Source of the DNA: Bdellovibrio bacteriovorus HD100 | GTDB lineage: Bacteria; Bdellovibrionota; Bdellovibrionia; Bdellovibrionales; Bdellovibrionaceae | DNA length: 64,000 nt | Assembly: GCF_000196175.1 (NCBI RefSeq) | Contig: NC_005363.1 | Span: 3,348,001-3,412,000, forward strand | Direction: 5' to 3' | Shown here: piece after piece, positions 18,328-26,599 of the stretch | Layout: the number at the start of each line of letters is the position of its first letter | Position numbering within the stretch: position 1 is the stretch's first letter | The notes under the pieces: generated by a model | What the model was told of the DNA's origin: nothing | Seen by the model: the letters and a program-made list of their open reading frames with translations, nothing else | The model's database searches: none | Made by a program: the position numbers and the translations under genes

Positions 18328-19327
18328 AAAAGGTCTGTTGCTGATCAATATTGGCAGCCCGAAGTCCTATCAAGTCAACGATGTGAAAAAGTACCTCAGT
18401 GAATTCCTGATGGATGAAGATGTCATCACTCTTCCCTATGTTTTGCGCTGGCCGCTGGTTAATCTTTTGATTGTTCCCCGCCGCGCGCCGTTTTCAGCGG
18501 AAAACTACAAAAAAGTCTGGATGAAAGAAGGCTCTCCGATCGCGGTTTACACCCGCCGATTTGCCGCGCTTTTACAGGAAGAATTGAAAGACCAGTTCGT
18601 GGTCAAAGTCGGCTTGCAGTACAGCGAGCCTTCCGTAGAGTCCGCCCTTAAAGACCTGCAACAAGCCGGTGTCGACGAGATTCTGGTGGCCCCGATGTTC
18701 CCGCAGTATGCCGAAGCCACCAATGGCAGCTCATTCAAGCTGGCCGAGCGCATGGCGAAGAAACTTCACCTGACCGCACCGCTTCGCCGCCTGCCTGCAT
18801 TCTTTGACGACGCCTCTTTCGTCGGGACCTCTGTGAAGCTGGTCGAAGAAACCCTGCAGGACAAAGAAGTCGATCACTATCTGTTTTCATTCCACGGTCT
18901 GCCTGAAAGCCACGTGCGCAAGATCCCTGGCTGCCTGACCACCGAAGACTGCTGTTTTGAGAAAAACGCCTGCGCCAAGAACTGCTATCGTGCCCAGTGC
19001 TTTGCCACTGCGACGGCGATTGCTGAATCTCTCAATCTGGCTCCAAGTCACTGGAGTGTCGCCTTCCAGTCCCGTCTGGGGCGTGCAGAATGGCTGAAAC
19101 CAGCAACAGATCACAGCCTGGAAGTGCTGGCCAAAACCGGCAAAAAGAATATCGCCGTGATCTGCCCGTCTTTTGTGGCTGATTGTATTGAGACCCTGGA
19201 AGAAATCGGCATCGGCGGGCAAGAGACCTTCCACGAACACGGCGGTGACCAGTATTATCTGGTCCCTTGCGTGAACGACAACCCGAAGTGGGTTCAGGGC
19301 TTTGCCGATCTGGTGAAAAGCATCTAA
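18320..19327 (+). CDS. hemH: Ferrochelatase with cysteine-rich insert
   Basis: Inserts ferrous iron into protoporphyrin IX, the last step of haem synthesis. ATG 18320 overlaps the hemG stop by eight bases and gives 335 residues beginning MGKKGLLLINIGSP. The catalytic histidine is H192 in FSFHGLPESH, and the conserved glutamate region is ADCIETLEEI. Between residues 205 and 227 there are six cysteines (205, 211, 212, 218, 222, 227). This is the position where one class of bacterial ferrochelatases, typified by the Myxococcus enzyme, carries internal ligands of a [2Fe-2S] cluster. Its stop overlaps that of lrgB on the other strand. Confidence 0.96.
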   Translation: MGKKGLLLINIGSPKSYQVNDVKKYLSEFLMDEDVITLPYVLRWPLVNLLIVPRRAPFSAENYKKVWMKEGSPIAVYTRRFAALLQEELKDQFVVKVGLQYSEPSVESALKDLQQAGVDEILVAPMFPQYAEATNGSSFKLAERMAKKLHLTAPLRRLPAFFDDASFVGTSVKLVEETLQDKEVDHYLFSFHGLPESHVRKIPGCLTTEDCCFEKNACAKNCYRAQCFATATAIAESLNLAPSHWSVAFQSRLGRAEWLKPATDHSLEVLAKTGKKNIAVICPSFVADCIETLEEIGIGGQETFHEHGGDQYYLVPCVNDNPKWVQGFADLVKSI

Positions 19328-20004
19328 GGAATCAAAGAAAGTATCAAAGGCACAATGATGGCGGTCATCAAACCGTTGAGCGCCATCGCCAGCCCCGCAA
19401 AGGCTCCGGCCATCTCGCCGATCTGAAAGGCCCGGACTGTTCCCAGTCCATGGGCCGCAAGTCCCATCGCAAACCCCTTCACGACCGGATCTTTCACCCG
19501 CACCAGTTTCATCACGGTGGTCGCCACCAAAGCACCCACAATCCCGGTGATCATCACAAAGACTGTCGCCAAAGAAGGAGCTCCCCCGATTTTTTCGGCG
19601 ATGCCCATGGCAATCGGAGTCGTTACAGATTTCGGTGTCAGCGACAACAGCACTTCATGCGGAAGCCCCATAAAGGCCCCGATAAACACCGCGCTTAAAA
19701 TTCCCACGGCCGAGCCAATCACCAAAGCCACCATCAAAGGCACCAGCACCCGGCGCAAACGATCCAGTTGATTATATAGTGGCAAAGCCAAAGCCACCGT
19801 TGCCGGACCCAGCATGAAATGAATCGGTCGGACCGCCTGGAAGTATTCACGATAGGGAATTTTAGCAATCAGCAAAACCGCGATGATCGCAAACATGGAA
19901 ATAACCGGCGGACTTAACAAAGGATTGTCCTTTCCCCACGCACTGATGCGTCGGGAGGCCAGATAAAACCCCAGGGTCATGATCAGGGCCCCCAATTCGA
20001 TCAT
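19324..20004 (-). CDS. lrgB: LrgB-family membrane protein
   Basis: A 226-residue polytopic membrane protein with six or seven hydrophobic segments. The segment LSLTPKSVTTPIAMGIAEKI followed by GGAPSLATVFVMITGIVG is the LrgB/CidB signature. The family works with LrgA and has been linked to control of murein hydrolase activity, cell lysis or small-molecule (for example pyruvate or glycolate) transport. The start overlaps the lrgA stop by four bases. The 3' end overlaps hemH by four bases, leaving no room for a terminator between the convergent genes. Confidence 0.9.
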   Translation of the reverse strand: MIELGALIMTLGFYLASRRISAWGKDNPLLSPPVISMFAIIAVLLIAKIPYREYFQAVRPIHFMLGPATVALALPLYNQLDRLRRVLVPLMVALVIGSAVGILSAVFIGAFMGLPHEVLLSLTPKSVTTPIAMGIAEKIGGAPSLATVFVMITGIVGALVATTVMKLVRVKDPVVKGFAMGLAAHGLGTVRAFQIGEMAGAFAGLAMALNGLMTAIIVPLILSLIP

Positions 20005-20354
20005 GGGGCCCCCTTGGTGCCGACTTTCATCAGTTGATGAAACACGAAGGCGGTCATACCCAAAGTGACAACCGTGCTGATCAGCACCGTCACCACCATG
20101 CCCACACCGTATTTGCCGAAAAGGTCGAAGTATTCAATGACCCCGACGCCTGCCGGAACAAAGAAAAGGGCCAGATGGGCGGTAATGGACCGGCTCAGGA
20201 TTTCGACCTTGTCCTTTAATGAAGGGCGCACCAGCAGGGCTATAAAGAAGAAGACCATGCCCAGAACCGGGCCCGGGATAAAGAGCTTAAACAGGGCCAC
20301 CACGGCTTCCCCGAGCAGCTGGAACACTAATAGGATAACAAAGGCCTGAATCAT
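20001..20354 (-). CDS. lrgA: LrgA/CidA-family membrane protein
   Basis: A 117-residue protein with four predicted membrane helices. QLLGEAVVALFKLFIPGPVLGM, read as the family block GE..... PGPVLGM, and FFVPAGVGVIEYFDLF are diagnostic. ATG 20354 is chosen because the first helix begins directly after it; an upstream GTG would add a polar extension. It is the first gene of a two-gene lrgAB operon lying next to a PBP4-type peptidase gene transcribed the other way, so both neighbours may act on the envelope. Confidence 0.87.
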   Translation of the reverse strand: MIQAFVILLVFQLLGEAVVALFKLFIPGPVLGMVFFFIALLVRPSLKDKVEILSRSITAHLALFFVPAGVGVIEYFDLFGKYGVGMVVTVLISTVVTLGMTAFVFHQLMKVGTKGAP

Positions 20355-20505
20355 GCCCCCGACTGTATCCTCCCCCGTTCGGGCCGTCAATTTGCGGCAC
20401 CCCTGACAAAGACCTGAACAGCTTCATGGTCTCCAAACCATTTAAAGCCATCTCAAGGTGGTACAAATCATGAAATACAGCCAGTGTCTCAAAGGAGAGG
20501 TAGTG

Positions 20506-21810
20506 ATGATTCCAGCTTTGGCCAAAAAAATTCTGCACGTTACTGTTGGTACGCTTCTAGTCAGTTCCGCCGCTTCTGCGAAAGTTTACTTGAATTCCAT
20601 GTGCCATATGGCCGCCAATTCAAAAACCCAGCAGATCCAAGGCGATGACAACAAAGACGACAAGTTCCCTTTGGCTTCAATCTCCAAGGTTGTAACCACC
20701 TTATGGGCTGTAGACCGTCTGGGTCCTGACTATCGCTTCAAAACCAAACTGCATGTCACACCAACTGCCAACGGTTCTTACGATATCCATATCGAAGGCA
20801 GCCGAGATCCACTGTTTGGGCGTAACATGTCCTATTTCCTGATTTCTGAACTAAACCGCATGAAAATCACCAAGATCGAAAAGCTGACTTTCGATGAAAA
20901 CTTCCTGTTGGCGTGGTTGGCGGAAGAAAAGCCGATGATCGGCGGAACGACACCTAAATATGACACCGTTGAACAGCAGGCCTCTATCGTGCGTGCGACT
21001 TTGACGTCCTCTTTTGCGACGGCTATCAGTCCAGGCTATTACACTATTCTGAAAACCAAAGCGGCTCGCATTGGCGTGCAAATGTCCAATCGTCCGAAGA
21101 TTGACGTGCGCACGATCAGTTTTGTGAAAAAAGCTGAGTTCCAGAAAAACGAAAAGTCCACAACGATGGTTTTGATGTCTGCGCCACTGAAAACAATCCT
21201 GAAACGCATGAACAACCAGTCCAACAACTATATCGCCGACAATCTGTACTGGAATCTGGGTGGCACTGAGGCTTTCAATGCTTACATCGCCGGTAAAATG
21301 CAGGCCGACACATCAGATATCGAATTCCACAACGGCTCTGGCAACAACGAAGGTTCTGTCGCCAAACCGGTTTACAATGAAGCCACTTGTGAAATGATGA
21401 TCAAGGTTCTTTACTCTTTGGATAAATCCCTGTCTGCAAAAGGCTACGACCTTTCTGACGTGATGGCGGTTGCTGCGAAAGACAAAGCCTCCACTGTGGG
21501 CAGCTATGGCGGCGTGATGGCTGGTTCAACAACGGCAAAAACCGGAAGTGTCAACAAAGCCAAAACTCTGATGGGATCTGTATCCACTAAGAACGGCGAA
21601 ATCTACTTCGCAGTTCTGATGCACACGGATTATGACAAGTCCCGCTCTGACTGGGGTGTGGCTTCTCAACAGATCAAAAACAAGGTCAGCCAGTTGATCA
21701 ATCAAAACGGCGGACCAAAAGCAATCAAGTACACCGAACAATTGCCATTGCCGTTTGATAAGTATTCTTACCTGACAAAAGCGAACACTATCACGACAGA
21801 GAAGAAATAG
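20506..21810 (+). CDS. dacB: PBP4-type D-Ala-D-Ala carboxypeptidase/endopeptidase
   Basis: A 434-residue class C penicillin-binding protein. AAAGGAGAGG five bases upstream selects the ATG at 20506 over an in-frame ATG at 20470. A signal peptide ends SSAASA. The catalytic motifs are S58-x-x-K61 in PLASISKVV, SNN in NQSNNYIAD, and KTG in TAKTGSVN. The enzyme trims or cleaves peptide crosslinks in periplasmic peptidoglycan. In Bdellovibrio, PBP4 homologues are known to act on the prey wall to round the prey. Whether this copy does so or serves the cell's own wall cannot be read from sequence. Confidence 0.9.
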   Translation: MIPALAKKILHVTVGTLLVSSAASAKVYLNSMCHMAANSKTQQIQGDDNKDDKFPLASISKVVTTLWAVDRLGPDYRFKTKLHVTPTANGSYDIHIEGSRDPLFGRNMSYFLISELNRMKITKIEKLTFDENFLLAWLAEEKPMIGGTTPKYDTVEQQASIVRATLTSSFATAISPGYYTILKTKAARIGVQMSNRPKIDVRTISFVKKAEFQKNEKSTTMVLMSAPLKTILKRMNNQSNNYIADNLYWNLGGTEAFNAYIAGKMQADTSDIEFHNGSGNNEGSVAKPVYNEATCEMMIKVLYSLDKSLSAKGYDLSDVMAVAAKDKASTVGSYGGVMAGSTTAKTGSVNKAKTLMGSVSTKNGEIYFAVLMHTDYDKSRSDWGVASQQIKNKVSQLINQNGGPKAIKYTEQLPLPFDKYSYLTKANTITTEKK

Positions 21811-21817
21811 GTGACGT

Positions 21818-22480
21818 ATGAAAAAATCCTATCTGCTGGCCGCTCTGATCTTTTTCCTCGCGGGCCTTCTGCATGGAACAGCTTTCGCGGCGTCAGGGAA
21901 GTCCAGCAAGGCCTTGAATGAAGCGGCGGAACAAGGTGATCTGGCCAAGGTGAAAAACCTGGTTCAGAAAAACAAGATTGATCTGAACGCTCAGGACGAA
22001 ACCGGCATGACCCCGCTGATGAATGCAGCGATGGGTGGAAATCTGGATATCGTCAAATTCCTGCTTTCCAAAAAAGTGAATCTGGAACTTAAAAACAACG
22101 GCGGCGAAACCGCTTTGGCCTTCGCGGTGACCAACGACGCTTACGATGTGGCTGAAGAGCTAATCAAAGCCGGCGCCAATGTGGACATCATCGTGGCGGG
22201 CGACGAGGGTGACACTCTGTTCATGCGTGCGGCCCAGAACAACAAAAAAACCGCGGAATCCATTCTGGCGAAAAATAAATCGCTAATCAACAAGGCCAAC
22301 ACTCTGGGTGAAACGGCCTTGTTCGCAGTGGCTCGCTACGGCACTCCTGCAGACATCGACTTCCTTATTAAAAAAGGCGCTGATCTAAAACTAAAAAACA
22401 AAAAAGGCCAGACTGCTCTGGACGTGGCAAAAGAAGCCTCCAACCAAGACACGGCAAAAGCTCTCTCCAAAAAGAAATAA
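21818..22480 (+). CDS. Exported ankyrin-repeat protein
   Basis: A 220-residue protein with a signal peptide ending GTAFAAS, followed by about five ankyrin repeats from residue 32 to 218. Typical repeat cores are GMTPLMNAAMGGNLDIVKFLL, which is split here as GMTPLMNAAMGG plus NLDIVKFLL, then GETALAFAV, GETALFAVA and GQTALDVAKEA. Ankyrin stacks bind proteins. It lies seven bases after dacB and is probably cotranscribed, so a periplasmic partner of the peptidase is a fair guess. A shared terminator follows. Confidence 0.85.
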   Translation: MKKSYLLAALIFFLAGLLHGTAFAASGKSSKALNEAAEQGDLAKVKNLVQKNKIDLNAQDETGMTPLMNAAMGGNLDIVKFLLSKKVNLELKNNGGETALAFAVTNDAYDVAEELIKAGANVDIIVAGDEGDTLFMRAAQNNKKTAESILAKNKSLINKANTLGETALFAVARYGTPADIDFLIKKGADLKLKNKKGQTALDVAKEASNQDTAKALSKKK

Positions 22481-22504
22481 GACACAAAGACCCTTTCAGG
22501 GCAT

Positions 22505-22541
22505 AAAAAAAGCCTGCTTCCATAACGGAGCAGGCTTTTTG
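22505..22541. terminator. Bidirectional terminator between ankyrin and helicase genes
   Basis: AAAAAGCCTGCT (22507-22518) pairs perfectly with AGCAGGCTTTTT (22529-22540) around a 10-base loop, with T runs on both strands. It separates two convergent genes. Confidence 0.85.
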
Positions 22542-22567
22542 CTTTTTCAGGGATTTGAAATACCTGA

Positions 22568-24217
22568 TTAAGAGAACAGACGTTTGAAGAATCCTGCGAC
22601 CTTCTGGCCGATGGATTTTTGCGCTGCCATTGGCACACGCTTCTTTGCAGAAGCCCCCTGGCGCGGCTGTTGTTGACCGTGCGGCTTGCGAGCCTGGTCG
22701 TTTCTTGGTTGTCTTTGTTCGCCACGTTTTGCATCGTGAGGACGCTTCGGACCACCCTCTTGTCTTCTTGGACGGCTGTCCGGACGCTGACCGCCACCTT
22801 GAGTCTGCTGAGCACCTGCACCCTGTGCAGATTTCTGCTGACCCTCTGGACGAGGACCGCGATCCTGACGAGGTCCGCGATCACCGCGCTCGCGACGAGG
22901 ACCACGGTCACCTTCACGGCGAGGACCTCTGTCACCACCACGTCCACCTTCACGAGGCGCACGCGCACGGTCCAGAGACTTTGGATAATGACCGTCATAG
23001 CTGGAAGTCATCGGTTTAAAGTCTTTCAGCAACTGGTCGTTTTCCAGATAGCCGATTTCGATTTTGTGTTTCAGATAATCTTCAATGCGACCCAAAGACT
23101 CGATGTCCTTGTCGCCCACCAAAGAAAACGCCTGACCCGTTGTGCCCGCACGGCCGGTACGACCGATACGGTGAACATAGGATTCAGAGTCCATCGGCAG
23201 TTCATAGTTCACAACCATGTCCACGCCTTTGATGTCCAGACCGCGGGCCGCAACATCCGTTGCCACCAGCACGTTCATGTCGTTTTCAGCCTTGAACTGC
23301 TCAATCACGCGGTTGCGCTGAGCCTGGGTCAGAAGGCTTGAAATCGCCATGGCTGGGACACCGTTTTCGACCAGGAACTTCGCGATGCGCTCGACGCTCA
23401 TTTTGAAGTTGGTGAAGATGATGGCTTGTTTTGGATTGTGCACTTTCAGCAAAGACAGAAGATGCTGAGGCTTTTCATCAGAGCCCACGTGGAAGATCTG
23501 GTCTTTCACGTTGTCCGCTTTGGCCTGGTCACGGCTGATGTTGATTTCCACCGGCTCGGAACCGAACTGATAGATGGTGTTCAAAACATCAAAGTTCAAA
23601 GTCGCACTGAACACCAGCAACTGACGCTCACGAGGAACGCGCTGAAGGATGTACTTCATGTCGTCCTTGAAGCCCATATCAAACATTCTGTCCGCTTCAT
23701 CGAAGACGATCGCACGAACCTGTTTCAGGTCCACCAGATGTTCTTTGTACAGATCGATCAAACGTCCCGGAGTCGCCACGATGAATTCAACACCGTTCTT
23801 CAACGCCTCTTTTTGTTTGTCGTAACCTGTACCGCCATAAATCGCGAAACCACGAAGGCCGGAATCAACGCTCAGTTTGTTGATGTTGTCCTGAACCTGC
23901 TCTGCCAACTCGCGCGTGGGAACCAGGATCAATACGAAGTTCTGAGGCTTCCAGTCTTTGTAAGCTCTTTTTTCGATCAGGGCTTTTTGCTCTTCGGTCA
24001 CCTCACCCTGGATCGGGCGGGCTCTGAGGATACGTTCCATCACTGGAATCACGAAAGCAGCGGTTTTACCTGTTCCGGTCTGAGCAAGGCCGGCAACATC
24101 TTTACCGTCCAAAACCGGCGGGATGGCCTGTTCCTGGATCGGCGTGCAATCATCATAGTTCAACTTCTGGATTGCAGATAACAATTGGGAATCTAAATTC
24201 AATTCTGAGAATTTCAA
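22568..24217 (-). CDS. DEAD-box ATP-dependent RNA helicase with long basic tail
   Basis: A 549-residue RhlE/CsdA-like helicase. Motifs in order: Q motif DCTPIQEQAIP, Walker A AQTGTGKT (45-52), Ia PTRELAEQ, DEAD at 173-176 (VFDEADRMFD), SAT at 204-206, RGLDIKG and HRIGRTGRAG. There is an extra stretch of some 25 residues (66-92, EVTEEQKALIEKRAYKDW) between motifs I and Ia. After about residue 415 the protein becomes a low-complexity tail rich in Arg, Gly, Asp, Pro and Gln with repeated DRGPRRE-like units, and it ends in an amphipathic segment VAGFFKRLFS. The tail should bind RNA non-specifically. Likely roles are ribosome assembly or mRNA decay. Confidence 0.95.
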   Translation of the reverse strand: MKFSELNLDSQLLSAIQKLNYDDCTPIQEQAIPPVLDGKDVAGLAQTGTGKTAAFVIPVMERILRARPIQGEVTEEQKALIEKRAYKDWKPQNFVLILVPTRELAEQVQDNINKLSVDSGLRGFAIYGGTGYDKQKEALKNGVEFIVATPGRLIDLYKEHLVDLKQVRAIVFDEADRMFDMGFKDDMKYILQRVPRERQLLVFSATLNFDVLNTIYQFGSEPVEINISRDQAKADNVKDQIFHVGSDEKPQHLLSLLKVHNPKQAIIFTNFKMSVERIAKFLVENGVPAMAISSLLTQAQRNRVIEQFKAENDMNVLVATDVAARGLDIKGVDMVVNYELPMDSESYVHRIGRTGRAGTTGQAFSLVGDKDIESLGRIEDYLKHKIEIGYLENDQLLKDFKPMTSSYDGHYPKSLDRARAPREGGRGGDRGPRREGDRGPRRERGDRGPRQDRGPRPEGQQKSAQGAGAQQTQGGGQRPDSRPRRQEGGPKRPHDAKRGEQRQPRNDQARKPHGQQQPRQGASAKKRVPMAAQKSIGQKVAGFFKRLFS

Positions 24218-24282
24218 GTTTCTATACTCCGGTCTGAAGCTCCCAAACTACTTAGCAGGGAGCCAAATGTCAAAGCAGGCGC

Positions 24283-25098
24283 TTAAAAGCCGCCCACAAA
24301 CAGTTTCACGGCCTCCGAAAAGGCCTGAGGTTGATCTGAGTGGACCCAATGTCCAGCTCCAGGTATTACGACGCCCTTAATCATAGGGTTGCTAGCCAGC
24401 ATTTTGTCGTAGTTCTCCTGACTGAGTTCCTTGGAGTTTCCTCCGCGAACCAGCAGGGTTGGCACTTTCAGGGACTTCACTTCATCCCAGCGGTCGTCTG
24501 TGCGCCCCAGGCGGACAGAGTCCAGAATGCCTTGTTTCGAAAACCGCCAATCCACAGTTCCGTTGGCTTGCTCCACCATATTCGAATAGAAGTAGTTCGC
24601 CATCACCTGGATGTTTTCCCGAGTCTTCGCCGTTTTGACAAAGTCCTCGAAGAAATAGCGCTTGGCCTCGTCTCGGGAGGCAAAAGGGCTGGGAACCAGA
24701 TTCAACAAATACTCGTAATACTCATGGGCCGTGGGATTGGCCTCGGGCCCAATGTCTTCGATCACCAGGTGGGACACATACTCGGGGAATCTGGAAGCAA
24801 AGTTCAGGACGTTACGGCCCCCCATCGAGTGCCCGACCAGAACAAACTTCCCCCACCCCAACTCATCCACAATCTTTTTGAGGTCGTCCGCATAGTCTTC
24901 GGGACTGTAACCCTCGGGCGGCTGGAAGGATCTTCCGTGCCCGCGCTGGTCATAGGCCAAACACCGTTCGGTCGCCTCAATCCCCTGTATGATCCGGCGC
25001 CAGTTCTGCCCATAGCCCATCAGACCATGAACAAAGACCCATTTGCGCCCGTCTTCGGGACCATACAAGAGATGATAGAAATTATTGAGGTAAGACAT
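24283..25098 (-). CDS. Alpha/beta hydrolase
   Basis: A 271-residue single-domain hydrolase. HGLMGYGQNW supplies the oxyanion region, LVGHSMGGRNVL the nucleophile serine (GHSMG), and GAGHWVHSDQP the catalytic histidine near the C-terminus. It resembles the YbfF/ abhydrolase-11 esterase group more than lipases. No signal peptide, so cytoplasmic. Sixty-five bases separate it from the helicase gene on the same strand, and an inverted repeat (GCTCCC with GGGAGC, about 24239-24263) lies in that gap without a T run. Substrate unknown. Confidence 0.85.
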   Translation of the reverse strand: MSYLNNFYHLLYGPEDGRKWVFVHGLMGYGQNWRRIIQGIEATERCLAYDQRGHGRSFQPPEGYSPEDYADDLKKIVDELGWGKFVLVGHSMGGRNVLNFASRFPEYVSHLVIEDIGPEANPTAHEYYEYLLNLVPSPFASRDEAKRYFFEDFVKTAKTRENIQVMANYFYSNMVEQANGTVDWRFSKQGILDSVRLGRTDDRWDEVKSLKVPTLLVRGGNSKELSQENYDKMLASNPMIKGVVIPGAGHWVHSDQPQAFSEAVKLFVGGF

Positions 25099-25223
25099 AT
25101 CCTTTTATACTCCCGGGCGAGGGTGCCGTCATGTTGATTTATTCAAAAGACCCTCAATTATTTCAAGGACTTAAGATCAAAGACTTGTCCTGCCGGTCTT
25201 TTGTTATTCAGGTTTGAATTTTG

Positions 25224-26453
25224 ATGCGAAGGGATGTAGATTCAGCCTCAATGACTGCCCAGCAAAAACCCCAGCTCCACGAGGACTGGATCGACTCCTA
25301 CGCATTAAGAATTGTCCGTAACCTTCAAGACGCCGGTTTTGAAACCTATCTTGTTGGTGGTTGCGTTCGTGATTTGCTTGTTGGGATTCATCCGAAAGAT
25401 TTCGATATCGCCACCAGCGCTCACCCCAATCAGGTGCGCAAAAAAGTTCCAAACGCTTACGTGATCGGCCGTCGTTTCAAGCTGGTGCTTGTTAAGCGGG
25501 GCGATCAACAGTTCGAAGTTGCAACTTTCCGTCGCAATGTGACCCAGGAAGAACTGGCTGATCAGGGTGATGACTCTGTTGAAGGCGACAATTACTTCGG
25601 CACAGTGGAAGAAGACGCCGTTCGCCGCGACTTCACCTGCAACGCTGTCTTCTACGATCCGGGTCAGCACAAGCTGATCGACTATTGCGGCGGCATTCAG
25701 GACATTGAAAACCGCGTCCTGCGCATGATCGGTGACCCGAAGGCGCGTTTCATCGAAGATCCGATTCGTATTTTGCGTGCGATCCGTCTTTCTCACAAAC
25801 TGCATTTCTCGATTGAAACCACCATGCGTGCGGCGATTGCTGAATGCAGCAGTGAACTGAAAAAATCCGTTCTTCCGCGTCGCCGTGAAGAGTGGCTGAA
25901 GTTCCTGCGCCTGAAAGAACCCCACCTGGCTTTCATGGAATTGTTTGACCTGCACATTCTGGAACAGATTCTGCCGGGCCTGCATTCCGTGTTTGTTGAC
26001 GCCCATAAAATGGAAATCTTTGAAATCCACCTGGCGCGTATCAATCTTTCCGGCATCGACAAGAATGATCCGATCGAATTGTTTGCCGGGTTTATGATGG
26101 CCTTCATGAAAGCCCAGTACGGCGAAGAGCCCTGGAATCATGACGACCTTTCCAATGATGCAAAGCTTGCCTACTTCATGCGTGAAGAGATGGGTATCTT
26201 CAAACAAGAGATCGCCATCTTCTTCAAAGCTCTGTATCTGATGCAGGGCCTGCATAAGATTGAAAGCTACAGCCGCAAGGGCGAACGCCGTCAGGCAGCC
26301 TTTGTGATGAACGAGTCCTTCCTGCTGGCGATGAAGCTTGCGAAGATGGATTATTCCCTGTCACCTTCTCAGATGCACTACTGGGAACAGCAGTATGAAA
26401 AGTTCTCGCGTGGACCGGCTCCGCGCCAAAAACCTGAGGAAACCCACCACTAA
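25224..26453 (+). CDS. pcnB: Poly(A) polymerase / tRNA nucleotidyltransferase family protein
   Basis: A protein of about 409 residues with the class II nucleotidyltransferase core: VGGCVRDLLVG, the catalytic carboxylates in PKDFDIATSAHP, and RRDFTCNAVFYD, followed by RMIGDPKARFIEDPIRILRA, read as the family RI..DP..R..EDP.R.LR block. PcnB adds 3' poly(A) tails that promote RNA decay; CCA-adding enzymes share the fold. The long C-terminal helical region and lack of an HD motif favour PcnB. The start is uncertain: ATG 25224 is used, and ATG 25251 is possible, neither with a strong Shine-Dalgarno sequence. A 13-bp hairpin follows the stop. Confidence 0.88.
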   Translation: MRRDVDSASMTAQQKPQLHEDWIDSYALRIVRNLQDAGFETYLVGGCVRDLLVGIHPKDFDIATSAHPNQVRKKVPNAYVIGRRFKLVLVKRGDQQFEVATFRRNVTQEELADQGDDSVEGDNYFGTVEEDAVRRDFTCNAVFYDPGQHKLIDYCGGIQDIENRVLRMIGDPKARFIEDPIRILRAIRLSHKLHFSIETTMRAAIAECSSELKKSVLPRRREEWLKFLRLKEPHLAFMELFDLHILEQILPGLHSVFVDAHKMEIFEIHLARINLSGIDKNDPIELFAGFMMAFMKAQYGEEPWNHDDLSNDAKLAYFMREEMGIFKQEIAIFFKALYLMQGLHKIESYSRKGERRQAAFVMNESFLLAMKLAKMDYSLSPSQMHYWEQQYEKFSRGPAPRQKPEETHH

Positions 26454-26463
26454 GTCCGCTAAG

Positions 26464-26500
26464 GGTCTCAGTTCAAGACATCCACGATTGAATTGAGACC
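26464..26500 (+). terminator. Strong hairpin after pcnB
   Basis: GGTCTCAGTTCAA (26464-26476) pairs over 13 positions (one G-T) with TTGAATTGAGACC (26488-26500). There is no clean T run (GGTCTATTG follows), so it may be a terminator of weak type or an mRNA 3'-end stabiliser. Confidence 0.5.
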
Positions 26501-26552
26501 GGTCTATTGAAGCCACCATTCAAAAGCCTGATAATAAGACAATGTCACCCAG

Positions 26553-26576
26553 CGTGGATTGTCTTAAAAATCCACG
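26553..26576. promoter_or_regulatory. Inverted repeat upstream of the cNMP-binding gene
   Basis: CGTGGATT (26553-26560) and AATCCACG (26569-26576) form a perfect 8-bp inverted repeat with an 8-base spacer, 23 bases before the ATG at 26600. A third ATCCACG lies in the loop of the preceding hairpin (about 26480-26486). It could be an operator or a leader hairpin. Confidence 0.4.
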
Positions 26577-26599
26577 TAAAACAACGGAAGGTTTTTGAT

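Noticed and set aside
20470-20505. Earlier in-frame ATG for dacB
   Set aside because: It has no ribosome site and would put a polar extension before the signal peptide; AAAGGAGAGG clearly serves the ATG at 20506.
24239-24263. Inverted repeat between hydrolase and helicase genes as a terminator
   Set aside because: Six-bp arms, long loop and no T run on the relevant strand.
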